Notes under the pieces: generated by a model
What the model saw: the letters and a program-made list of their open reading frames with translations, nothing else
What the model was told of the DNA's origin: nothing
Database searches by the model: none
Program-made: the position numbers and the translations under genes
Part shown: positions 1-7,578 of the stretch, in pieces
Position numbering within the stretch: the first letter of the stretch is position 1
How the letters are laid out: each line of letters begins with the position of its first letter
Assembly (NCBI GenBank): GCA_963790435.1
Contig: CAWBOI010000002.1
Span: 248,001 to 312,000, forward strand
Direction: 5' to 3'
Source: Ilyomonas sp963790435
Lineage (GTDB): Bacteria > Bacteroidota > Bacteroidia > Chitinophagales > Chitinophagaceae
Length of the DNA stretch: 64,000 bases

Positions 1-64
1 TATGAGCGGGTTTTTTTATTAGGACGAACCTTTACTTTTACACATATTTTAAATTGGATTACAG

Positions 65-1324
65 TTGCTTACCAAACGCCACATTCCGTTTTTAAAAGCG
101 GTATTTATGTATAGCATTACTGCTTTCGGCGGTCCGCAGGGACATTTGGGGATGATGCTAAAAACATTTGTTCACCAGCGCAAAGATGTTACCGAAGAAG
201 AACTGACAGAGTATGTTGGCTTTTGCCAAATGTTGCCCGGCGCTTCTTCAACCCAAACCCTCACTTTAATCGGCTATAAACGTGGCGGCTTGCCATTAGC
301 GATTGTAACACTCATTATTTGGATTTTACCAGCTTGCTTTTTAATGAGTTTGTTGTCGTTTGTTCTCAGGTTTGTAAACATCAAAAATTTCGATACTAAT
401 ATCTTCAGCTTTATTCAGCCGATGGCAATTGGTTTTATCGCTTTTTCGGCGTTCAAGCTGTTTCGTGTTTCTATACACAATACCATTACGCGGTTTATCA
501 TGGTGTTTGTAACGCTTCTTACATTTTTTCTTTTTAAATCGCCCTGGATTTTTCCAACGATGTTGTTGCTTTCAGGTGTGGCAACCAACTTTAGCAGCAA
601 ACGCTATCCCGATAAAAAAGAGCCGCGAAAACAAATCAAATGGGGCAATATCATTATTTTCTTTTCCATTTTTCTTTTAGCAGCAGGATTGAGCGAAACC
701 GCACGAAAACAAAATTGGAAGAACCGGGGATCTTACAACTTATTTGAAAACTTGTATCGGTTTGGAAGCCTTGTTTTTGGTGGTGGTGATGTGCTGATGC
801 CAATGATGTATGAGCAATATGTGGTTCGTCCGCAAACGCCTGCTGTAAAAAGAAAAAACCCGAACGTCCTTCACATGACGAAAGCTGAATTTTTAACAGG
901 CTATGGAATGGTTCGGGCAATTCCGGGTCCTGTTTTCTCAATCTGCTCTTATGTTGGTGGAATGGTAATGGGTAATAAAGGGCCTGTAAATCAATTAGTT
1001 GGATGTATAATTGGTGCTTTTGCTATTTTTTTACCCAGTGCTCTTTTGGTCCTTTTCTTCTTTCCGGTTTGGAATAATTTAAAGCATTATACCGTTATTT
1101 ACCGATCTCTGGAAGGCCTCAATGCTGCCGTAGTAGGTATCATTACAGGTTCCTGTATTTATTTAATTAAAGATGTATTTACCAACGTTGTTATTCCGGT
1201 TACAACCTTATCCATCTCTGTTGATATTGTCGTTATCGGAGGAACGTTTCTGCTTCTGTCATTCACCAGAATGCGCGCACCTTATATCGTTCTTATCTGT
1301 CTTTTGTTAGGCGCTGTGTTTTAA
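65..1324 (+). CDS. Chromate transporter, CHR family (two fused CHR halves)
   Basis: Predicted polytopic inner-membrane anion transporter of the chromate (CHR) family. The two homologous halves are both visible: AFGGPQGHLGMM near residues 20-31 and FGGGDVLMPMMYEQ near residues 238-251, each followed by several hydrophobic segments. The length of 419 residues fits the two-domain form. The start is a TTG; an in-frame stop at 50-52 and the lack of an upstream ATG leave little choice, and the next Met lies inside the first conserved helix. The stop codon touches the stop of the convergent nadD. Export of chromate is the family role; the real substrate here is inferred only. Confidence 0.9.
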   Translation: MLTKRHIPFLKAVFMYSITAFGGPQGHLGMMLKTFVHQRKDVTEEELTEYVGFCQMLPGASSTQTLTLIGYKRGGLPLAIVTLIIWILPACFLMSLLSFVLRFVNIKNFDTNIFSFIQPMAIGFIAFSAFKLFRVSIHNTITRFIMVFVTLLTFFLFKSPWIFPTMLLLSGVATNFSSKRYPDKKEPRKQIKWGNIIIFFSIFLLAAGLSETARKQNWKNRGSYNLFENLYRFGSLVFGGGDVLMPMMYEQYVVRPQTPAVKRKNPNVLHMTKAEFLTGYGMVRAIPGPVFSICSYVGGMVMGNKGPVNQLVGCIIGAFAIFLPSALLVLFFFPVWNNLKHYTVIYRSLEGLNAAVVGIITGSCIYLIKDVFTNVVIPVTTLSISVDIVVIGGTFLLLSFTRMRAPYIVLICLLLGAVF

Positions 1325-1894
1325 CTATTGATAGTAGCGATTCTCCATTATTTCTTTAAACACAACCTCCGGCAGAAGGTAACGTACGCTTTTCTTTTTT
1401 TTGATTTGTGTACGGATAAAGGTGGAGGAAATCTGGAGCAGAGGCGCATTTACAACCTGGTAGTCGGTATTGTAAAAGTCAGTAATTGTAAAGTCTGGCC
1501 GGCCGTAAATGATAAAAGGATATTTCTGAATTAGCAGTTCCCCGTTCTTCCAATTTTTTATGTTTTGAAAACTATCTGAACCCAATACAATGCAAAATTG
1601 ATGCTGCGGATATTTTTCTTCCAAATAAACCAAGGTATCAATGGTATAAGAAGGCGTAGGCAGATGAAACTCTATGTTTGAAGCCTCTAAGGCCGGATTG
1701 TCTTCAATAGCCAGTTTTACCAAATGCAGCCGTTGGTAAGCGTTTAATAAAGAAGATTTGTTTTTGAAGGGATTTTGCGGAGAAACAACAAACCATAATT
1801 TTTGAATGTTGGTGTTCTGCTGAACAAATTCCGCAATGATAAGATGTCCAATATGAATGGGGTTGAAAGAACCGAAGTACAAGCCTATTTTCAT
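1325..1894 (-). CDS. nadD: Nicotinate-nucleotide adenylyltransferase
   Basis: Cytoplasmic enzyme that joins nicotinate mononucleotide and ATP to make deamido-NAD. The N-terminus has the nucleotidyltransferase signature GSFNPIHIGHL (residues 8-18), and SSTFIR near residue 156 matches the second conserved motif. At 189 residues it is full length. It overlaps the upstream feoA-like gene by 4 bp (ATGA), so the two are translationally coupled. The quinolinate synthase gene nadA is about 4 kb away in the same window, so two steps of NAD synthesis lie near each other but not in one operon. Confidence 0.95.
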   Translation of the reverse strand: MKIGLYFGSFNPIHIGHLIIAEFVQQNTNIQKLWFVVSPQNPFKNKSSLLNAYQRLHLVKLAIEDNPALEASNIEFHLPTPSYTIDTLVYLEEKYPQHQFCIVLGSDSFQNIKNWKNGELLIQKYPFIIYGRPDFTITDFYNTDYQVVNAPLLQISSTFIRTQIKKKKSVRYLLPEVVFKEIMENRYYQ

Positions 1895-2127
1895 ATTTCA
1901 TTCGTTTCTTCCACGAGAATATGGTCTGCTTCTTCCCTTCGTAAACTTAGTATATAACCTGATACCGCCACAGAAATCGGATCACCTAACGGTGCAATTT
2001 TGTCAATATAAATAACTTCGCCGGGTACACAACCCATTTCCATTAATTTTATAAACAAGTCGTTATTTGCAAATTCTTTAATCGTTACATTTTTTCCCTT
2101 CGGCACTTCGGTTAGCTTCTTTATCAT
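1891..2127 (-). CDS. feoA: FeoA-domain protein
   Basis: Small (78 residues) SH3-like FeoA-domain protein. The pattern MEMGCVPGEVIYI followed by APLGDPISVAVSGYILSLRREEA is typical of FeoA, which helps the ferrous iron permease FeoB. No feoB is in the window, so a link with iron uptake rests on family alone. It is the first gene of a two-gene unit with nadD and has a -7 box TAACTTTG five bases before its ATG. Confidence 0.85.
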   Translation of the reverse strand: MIKKLTEVPKGKNVTIKEFANNDLFIKLMEMGCVPGEVIYIDKIAPLGDPISVAVSGYILSLRREEADHILVEETNEI

Positions 2128-2131
2128 TTAG

Positions 2132-2139
2132 CAAAGTTA
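2132..2139 (-). promoter_or_regulatory. -7 promoter box for feoA-nadD
   Basis: On the minus strand the sequence reads TAACTTTG, an exact match to the Bacteroidota -7 consensus TAnnTTTG, ending only four bases before the feoA ATG. The transcript would therefore start at or just before the start codon. No clear -33 TTTG was found at the usual distance. Confidence 0.55.
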
Positions 2140-2200
2140 ATGTTACACTTCTTTAGCACCTTCATAAGAAGGGAAAATATTGTTTCCCTAAGTCTTTCGA

Positions 2201-2208
2201 TATTTTTG
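2201..2208 (+). promoter_or_regulatory. -7 promoter box for ybeY-mnmG
   Basis: TATTTTTG matches TAnnTTTG exactly and ends four bases before the ybeY ATG at 2213. A TTG at 2180-2182, 18 bp upstream, can serve as the -33 element. The predicted mRNA is leaderless or nearly so. Confidence 0.6.
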
Positions 2209-2212
2209 CAGA

Positions 2213-2653
2213 ATGTCTTTTATCCGATTTTATAATGCCGACAAAAAATTAGTCATTAAAAACAAGCAGCAGTTATTAAACTTTATTCCCTTCATATTTT
2301 CGGGCGAAAACAAACTTCTTGATTCACTTTCAATCATTTCTTGTTCTGATGACTATCTTTTGGATTTGAATAAACAGTTTTTAGATCACGATTATTTTAC
2401 AGACATACTTACATTCGATTTAAGGAAAGAAGAGGAGATTGTTGGCGAGATTTATATTAGCATTGATAGAGTAAAAGAAAATAGCCTTGTTCACGGGGTT
2501 ACTTTCCTGGATGAATTTTGCCGGATACTTTTTCATGGTATTTTACACCTTTGCGGGTATTTAGATAAAACTGCGGTAGAAAAAAGGCAAATGACACATA
2601 AAGAAGATTTTTATTTAAACGAATTTTCTACGTTTCACGTGAAACAAAATTAG
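2213..2653 (+). CDS. ybeY: Endoribonuclease YbeY, rRNA maturation factor
   Basis: Zinc-dependent RNase of the UPF0054 family, involved in 16S rRNA 3' end maturation and ribosome quality control. The metal site is seen as HGILHLCGYLD near residues 109-119; the third His of the usual H-G-x-L-H-L-x-G-Y-D-H is replaced or displaced (KTAVEKRQM follows), as in other Bacteroidota members. The 146-residue length is normal. The last codons (Phe-His-Val-Lys-Gln) are written by a parS-like palindrome, and mnmG starts 5 bp after the stop, so the two form an operon. Confidence 0.92.
   Translation: MSFIRFYNADKKLVIKNKQQLLNFIPFIFSGENKLLDSLSIISCSDDYLLDLNKQFLDHDYFTDILTFDLRKEEEIVGEIYISIDRVKENSLVHGVTFLDEFCRILFHGILHLCGYLDKTAVEKRQMTHKEDFYLNEFSTFHVKQN
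2631..2646 (+). other. parS: parS-like centromere site
   Basis: CGTTTCACGTGAAACA matches the broadly conserved ParB-binding consensus TGTTTCACGTGAAACA at 15 of 16 positions and contains a perfect 14-bp palindrome (2632-2645). It lies inside the last codons of ybeY, just before mnmG (gidA), a gene that sits near the origin in many bacteria. No parA or parB gene is in the window. The assignment rests on sequence match and context. Confidence 0.65.
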
Positions 2654-2657
2654 ACTT

Positions 2658-4526
2658 ATGTTTTTAGAGTATGATGTTATTGTGGCAGGTGCAGGTCATG
2701 CAGGCTGTGAAGCGGCTTCGGCGGCAGCGAACATGGGCAGCAAAGTTCTTGTGGTTACTATGAATATGCAAACTATTGCGCAAATGAGTTGCAATCCTGC
2801 CATGGGTGGAATTGCAAAAGGTCAGATTGTTAGAGAGATTGATGCAATGGGCGGCATGAGCGGAATTGTTACCGATATAAGTTCGTTGCAGTTCAGAATG
2901 TTGAATAAAAGCAAAGGTCCTGCTATGTGGAGCCCCCGTGCGCAATGTGATAGAATGCTGTTCGCACAAACTTGGCGACAGGTTTTAGAGCAAAACCAAA
3001 ACATTGATTTTTACCAGGATACAGTTCAGTCCATTATAGTAAAGAACAACCAAGTTTATGGAGTGGTAACCGGATTAGGAAATGAGATCTATTGCAAAGC
3101 AGTTGTGCTCACCAGCGGAACCTTTTTAAATGGTGTTATTCACATAGGAGTGAAGCGATTTGGCGGTGGTCGCGTTGCAGAAAAAGCTGCTACCGGTCTT
3201 ACCGAACAATTGGTAAGTTTAGGCTTTAGCAGCAACAGGCTGAAAACCGGAACCCCCCCACGCATTGATGGCAGAAGTTTAGATTATGAGAAAATGGAAG
3301 AGCAGAAAGGAGATTCTGAGATCACCGGCTTTTCTTTTCTCCCAATTGAAAAACTAAAGAAAGAAAACCAATTAAGCTGTCACATTACTTATACCAATCA
3401 AACTGTTCACGATATTTTAAAAACCGGCTTCGACAGAAGTCCCATGTACACGGGTAGGATAGAAGGAACAGGTCCGCGGTACTGCCCAAGCATTGAAGAC
3501 AAAATCAACCGTTTTGCCGAGCGCGACAGGCACCAGATTTTTGTTGAGCCGGAAGGTTTTCATACAGTGGAAATTTATGTAAATGGATTTTCAACTTCAT
3601 TACCTGAAGATGTACAACACAAAGCCTTACAGCAAATTCCGGGTTTTGAGAGTGCCAAAATGTTCCGCCCTGGTTATGCTATTGAATATGATTTTTTCCC
3701 ACCCACCCAGCTAAAAGCAACTTTAGAAACCAAAGAAATTGATAACTTGTTTTTTGCAGGACAGATTAATGGCACCACAGGTTACGAAGAAGCAGCGTGT
3801 CAAGGCTTAATGGCAGGCATCAATGCACATCTAAAAGTGGCTGAAAAGGAACCTTTCATTTTAGGAAGAAGTGAAGCATACATCGGCGTGCTGATAGACG
3901 ATTTAATTAACAAAGGAACAGACGAACCGTATCGCATGTTTACAAGTCGTGCTGAATACAGAACGCTCTTGCGGCAGGATAATGCTGATTTGCGGTTAAC
4001 TAAGAAAAGCTTTGAGATAGGTTTAGCCAATGATGAGAGAATGAGGTTAGTTGAGAAAAAGGAAGCTGATATAAAAGAGATTAAATCAATCATTAATAAG
4101 AAAAGCATTGAGCCAGAAGAAGTTAACGGCTTTTTACAGAGTATTGGTTCTGCCACAATCTCCGAAAAGCAAAAACTTGCCAGGATTCTTTTACGCCCCG
4201 ATGTTTCGCTAACCGGTTTGCTTCAACACTCAGAACAATTACAAAACAGCCTCTCAACTTATAGTAGCGAAGTGCTCGACCAAAGCGAAATACAGGTTAA
4301 ATACGAACGGTACATTGAAAAAGAAGAACAGTTGGTAACCAAACTTTCCGAAATGGAAAACTTTGCTATCCCGGAAGTATTCAACTATGATTCTGTTTCA
4401 GCATTAAGCCATGAAGCCTTGCAAAAGCTAAAGAAAATCAAACCTCGAACTATTGGGCAGGCAGGTCGCATAAGCGGTGTCAATCCGAGTGATATTCAAA
4501 TTTTAATGGTTTATATGGGCAGGTAA
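2658..4526 (+). CDS. mnmG: tRNA uridine-5-carboxymethylaminomethyl(34) synthesis enzyme MnmG
   Basis: FAD-dependent subunit of the MnmE-MnmG complex, which modifies U34 in the wobble position of several tRNAs. The protein (622 residues) opens with VIVAGAGHAGCEAA, the dinucleotide-binding motif, and has the family blocks CNPAMGGIAKGQIVREIDAMGG, RMLNKSKGPAMWSPRAQCDR, LKTGTPPRIDGRS and GQINGTTGYEEAACQGLMAG. The C-terminal helical domain that binds MnmE is present (GQAGRISGVNPSDI). It follows ybeY by 4 bp. Full length, no anomalies. Confidence 0.97.
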   Translation: MFLEYDVIVAGAGHAGCEAASAAANMGSKVLVVTMNMQTIAQMSCNPAMGGIAKGQIVREIDAMGGMSGIVTDISSLQFRMLNKSKGPAMWSPRAQCDRMLFAQTWRQVLEQNQNIDFYQDTVQSIIVKNNQVYGVVTGLGNEIYCKAVVLTSGTFLNGVIHIGVKRFGGGRVAEKAATGLTEQLVSLGFSSNRLKTGTPPRIDGRSLDYEKMEEQKGDSEITGFSFLPIEKLKKENQLSCHITYTNQTVHDILKTGFDRSPMYTGRIEGTGPRYCPSIEDKINRFAERDRHQIFVEPEGFHTVEIYVNGFSTSLPEDVQHKALQQIPGFESAKMFRPGYAIEYDFFPPTQLKATLETKEIDNLFFAGQINGTTGYEEAACQGLMAGINAHLKVAEKEPFILGRSEAYIGVLIDDLINKGTDEPYRMFTSRAEYRTLLRQDNADLRLTKKSFEIGLANDERMRLVEKKEADIKEIKSIINKKSIEPEEVNGFLQSIGSATISEKQKLARILLRPDVSLTGLLQHSEQLQNSLSTYSSEVLDQSEIQVKYERYIEKEEQLVTKLSEMENFAIPEVFNYDSVSALSHEALQKLKKIKPRTIGQAGRISGVNPSDIQILMVYMGR

Positions 4527-4567
4527 AAAGTGCTTTGTTCAAAGCCAAATTGAGGTTAAAAACAAGG

Positions 4568-4580
4568 GTTTGTTTTTGCC
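4568..4580 (+). repeat. Dispersed 13-mer GTTTGTTTTTGCC (one of 12 exact copies)
   Basis: Exact copies on the plus strand start at 4568, 6207, 6888, 13746, 22587, 23970, 28431, 37800 and 58745; reverse-complement copies start at 15893, 31786 and 50015. The 11-base core TTTGTTTTTGC also occurs at 6745, 18049, 31292, 31740, 34371, 45414, 48383, 58070, 63036, 63146 and 63683 (either strand). A sister form with TTTGTTTTTAC occurs eleven more times, several of them as the T-tract of terminators. Roughly 0.003 exact copies would be expected by chance at this base composition. The function is unknown. Confidence 0.85.
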
Positions 4581-4626
4581 CGATTTTTCTTCATTGTAAT
4601 ATTACAGGCAAAAATCTCTGTACCGA

Positions 4627-5403
4627 TTGAAATTTTTTGGGTTAGCATTTTTCCTTACTATTATCGTAACCGTATGTGCACAGGCACAGGTAATACCATT
4701 GTCGGGAACGGTGTACGATTTCAGTAACCGCTTGCCTATTGAAGCCGTTGCCGTGCAATGCACATGCGGTAATGGAACGTTAACCGATTCATCTGGCCAT
4801 TATTCTTTATTGGTAACACAAAGAGACTCAATTTTTTTCTCTTATTTAGGTAAAAACACCATCAAATATCCGGTTGATACCATAAAAAATACAGAAGCGT
4901 TTGATTTAGGGTTACACATTGATGTAAAATGGCTGCCTGAAGTAAAAGTGCAAACGCACAACTATTACATTGATTCTATTCAAAACCGGCGCGATTATGC
5001 AAAAATTTTCGATTACCGGAAGCCACATCTTGCCTTAAGCAAAAATTCGCCTCAGACATATGTGCCAGGTTCCGTAACGGTAGGTTTGGATTTGGATGAA
5101 CTAATCAATATGTTTCGCTTTCGCAGAAACCGGCAGATGCTTTCTTTCCAAAACCGGTTGATGCAGCAGGAAGAGGACAAATACATTAATCACCGCTACA
5201 GCGTGAGATTGGTGAAACAGCTTACCAAATTAGAATCACCGGAGCTGGAAAGATTCATGAGTGAATACCGCCCTGAATACGACATTCTTCAGCAAATGAA
5301 CGATCTGGAACTGGGCTATTACATCGAGTTAAGCTTCAAAGACTATTTAGTTAGAAAGAACACCCGCAATGGAAATGGCAGAAGTATATTGGGAACAAAT
5401 TAG
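4627..5403 (+). CDS. Secreted carboxypeptidase-regulatory-like domain protein
   Basis: The product has 258 residues and a cleavable signal peptide (KFFGLAFFLTIIVTVCAQAQ). After it comes a beta-sandwich of the CarboxypepD_reg-like type (LSGTVYDFSNRLPIEAVAVQC then GTLTDSSGHYSLLV), which is common at the N-terminus of Bacteroidota surface proteins. The rest, residues 110-258, is charged and has no domain I recognise. The start is TTG at 4627, chosen because no ATG precedes the signal peptide. It is likely periplasmic or surface located; function unknown. It is convergent with nadA. Confidence 0.75.
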   Translation: MKFFGLAFFLTIIVTVCAQAQVIPLSGTVYDFSNRLPIEAVAVQCTCGNGTLTDSSGHYSLLVTQRDSIFFSYLGKNTIKYPVDTIKNTEAFDLGLHIDVKWLPEVKVQTHNYYIDSIQNRRDYAKIFDYRKPHLALSKNSPQTYVPGSVTVGLDLDELINMFRFRRNRQMLSFQNRLMQQEEDKYINHRYSVRLVKQLTKLESPELERFMSEYRPEYDILQQMNDLELGYYIELSFKDYLVRKNTRNGNGRSILGTN

Positions 5404-5414
5404 AAAGCTAAAAT

Positions 5415-6422
5415 TTAACCGATTAAACCCGCCTTCCTGCTGATATCCAACATCCTTTCTATTGGTTGTAAAGCTGCCATTCGTAAATGCTCCGGCATGG
5501 TTAATTCCGGCGTTTCATATTCCATACACAAATACACTTTCTCAAGCGAGTTGAGTTTCATGTGCGGACAATCGTTGCAGGCACAACTGTTGTCGGGCGG
5601 CGCAGGAATAAATGTTTTTTGAGGTGCATCTTTTTGCATTTGATGCAAAATACCAGTTTCGGTAGCCACAATATATTCCTTCCCTTCATCCTGCACGGCA
5701 TATCGGAGAATTTGCGTGGTGCTGCCAATATAATCAGCCACCCTCAATATGGCTTCTTCACATTCAGGATGCGCCAGCACTTTCGCAGCAGGATGGCGCA
5801 GTTTTAATTTGGTTATTTTTTCAAGGCTGAAAATTTCATGCACCATACAGGCACCGTTCCACAACAACATATTCCTGCCAGTTTTTTTGTTCAGATAAGC
5901 GCCTAAGTTTTTATCCGGCGCAAAAAGGATGGATTGATCTTCCGGTACGCTTTCGATAATTTTCAGTGCGTTACTGCTGGTGCAGATAATATCGCTCAAT
6001 GCTTTTATTTCGGCAGAACAATTAATGTATGAAATCACGATGTGGTGGGGATGCTTTTCTTTAAACGCTTTGAAAAGAGGCGCAGGCGCACTATCTGCCA
6101 GCGAGCAGCCGGCATTTAAATCGGGCAGCAATACTTTACGCGTAGGATTGAGAATTTTGGCAGTTTCAGCCATGAAATGCACGCCGGCGAACACAATGAT
6201 GTCTGCGTTTGTTTTTGCCGCATATTGCGCCAATCCGAGGCTGTCTCCGATATAATCGGCAACGTCCTGTATATCCGCATCCTGATAGTAATGCGCCAGC
6301 AAAACGGCATTCTTTTCCCGCTTCAGCCGTGCAATTTCTTTAAACAAATCTAAAGTGGGGTCAATATCAATATCCAGGAAGCCGCGCTTGGGTACTTTCC
6401 GTATTGCTTCTTCTATGTTCAT
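5415..6422 (-). CDS. nadA: Quinolinate synthase A
   Basis: Cytoplasmic 4Fe-4S enzyme that condenses iminoaspartate with dihydroxyacetone phosphate to make quinolinate in de novo NAD synthesis. Visible motifs are VLLAHYYQDADIQDVADYIGDS (residues about 40-61), FAGVHFMAETAKIL, LNAGCSLADSAP with a cluster Cys, WNGACMVHE with another, and CACNDCPHMK near the C-terminus. At 335 residues it is of normal length. No nadB or nadC is nearby. The gene carries one exact copy of the dispersed 13-mer (6207-6219). Its upstream side is the long AT-rich gap that may be the replication origin. Confidence 0.95.
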   Translation of the reverse strand: MNIEEAIRKVPKRGFLDIDIDPTLDLFKEIARLKREKNAVLLAHYYQDADIQDVADYIGDSLGLAQYAAKTNADIIVFAGVHFMAETAKILNPTRKVLLPDLNAGCSLADSAPAPLFKAFKEKHPHHIVISYINCSAEIKALSDIICTSSNALKIIESVPEDQSILFAPDKNLGAYLNKKTGRNMLLWNGACMVHEIFSLEKITKLKLRHPAAKVLAHPECEEAILRVADYIGSTTQILRYAVQDEGKEYIVATETGILHQMQKDAPQKTFIPAPPDNSCACNDCPHMKLNSLEKVYLCMEYETPELTMPEHLRMAALQPIERMLDISRKAGLIG

Positions 6423-6810
6423 AACTGTTGTAGTATTTATTTATAATACTTATTTATATAAAATAGCTATTACTATTAGGAGTGTGCATATCGTGATAAC
6501 TTACTTATACACACGATGCAAAGTTATTATAAGAAAGGCTTTTCCACAGTAGAGTTCACAAAGCTTAACAAGTGCAAATCAGTAAATACGGGCATTTCCA
6601 AACGTTACCAACACTGTAAAAAAGAAGTGCCAGATTTATTCACAAAACAAATATTCACAACCGGTACACAGTTCGTTCACAGCGGAAAACTGGTTGATAT
6701 TTTGGATGTTTTATCACAGACATAAAATTAAGCGGTTTTTATTCTTTGTTTTTGCACATTTTCCCTTTGGAAAAGCGATGTTATGCCCGTTATTTTTGTT
6801 TATTCACATG
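6423..6810 (+). other. oriC: Candidate replication origin: AT-rich block plus DnaA-box-like repeats
   Basis: This gap (6423 to 7072) is the longest non-coding stretch of the first 12 kb. It begins with a nearly pure A/T block (6428-6479), suited to unwinding. Then follow 9-mers one base from the DnaA box TTATCCACA, all in the same direction: TTATACACA 6505-6513, TTTTCCACA 6540-6548, TTATTCACA 6636-6644 and TTATTCACA 6800-6808; ATATTCACA at 6651 has two changes. About 0.1 such near-matches would be expected here by chance. The parS site 3.8 kb away agrees. No dnaA gene is in view, so this remains a candidate. Confidence 0.5.
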
Positions 6811-7072
6811 ACTAAGTAAACTAAGATTTGCATTGCATTGAATGTCTCTTATTTTGTTTAGGACCATGTTTCAAAAGCGAACAAAAGGTTTGTTTTTGCC
6901 TTAATTTTAAGCGTTAGTGAAACCGCATTTTACTTCAAATTAAGTAAATAGCCCTTAAGGTTCTTCAGTGTTGATACTCCAAATGCTTATTTTGTTTTTA
7001 CAATTAAACGACATGATTTTAATTAGAACGTTTTTTATAACATGGCAAAGTTTTTAGTTGAATAAACCGATT

Positions 7073-7567
7073 ATGGAAGCAATTGAAAATTCAGATGAGC
7101 ACCAATTTGTGATACAAAAAGTGCAACCGGCTTTATTGGGATTGATGGATGGTTCAGTTTCTACTTTGGCGCCAATCTTTGCAACGGCGGGTTTAACCGG
7201 GCGTCCAATGGATGCTTTTTTTGTTGGATTGGCAGCTTCGCTGGGAGCAGGCATCAGTATGGGATTGGCAGAAGCCTTATCGGATGATGGTACTGTAACA
7301 GGCAGAGGCAAGCCGCTTTCAAGAGGAATTATAACGGGTTTGGCAACGGCCATTGGTGGCATGTTGCATACGCTGCCATTTTTATTGAAAAATATTCATT
7401 TGGCTTTGCATACGGCTTATGTAGTTGTAGTAGTAGAGCTGTTGGCGATTGCTTTTATTCGCTTTCAATTTATGAAAACTCCGCTACCCAAAACCCTTTT
7501 ACAGGTGATTGTTGGCGGTGCCATTGTATTTGCAATTGGTTTGTGGCTGGGAAAATTAAATGTGTAA
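7073..7567 (+). CDS. VIT1/CCC1-like integral membrane protein
   Basis: Small membrane protein (164 residues from the ATG at 7073; a TTG at 7058 would add five). The N-terminal stretch LLGLMDGSVSTLAPIFATAGLTG, then ASLGAGISMGLAEALSDDG, resembles the first helices of the VIT/CCC1 family of iron and manganese vacuolar-type transporters, including the SMxxxE-like element. Four to five hydrophobic segments can be seen. The long cytosolic metal-binding helix of plant VIT1 is absent, so transport of metal is only inferred. It is convergent with metH. Confidence 0.75.
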   Translation: MEAIENSDEHQFVIQKVQPALLGLMDGSVSTLAPIFATAGLTGRPMDAFFVGLAASLGAGISMGLAEALSDDGTVTGRGKPLSRGIITGLATAIGGMLHTLPFLLKNIHLALHTAYVVVVVELLAIAFIRFQFMKTPLPKTLLQVIVGGAIVFAIGLWLGKLNV

Positions 7568-7578
7568 AAACAAACTCT

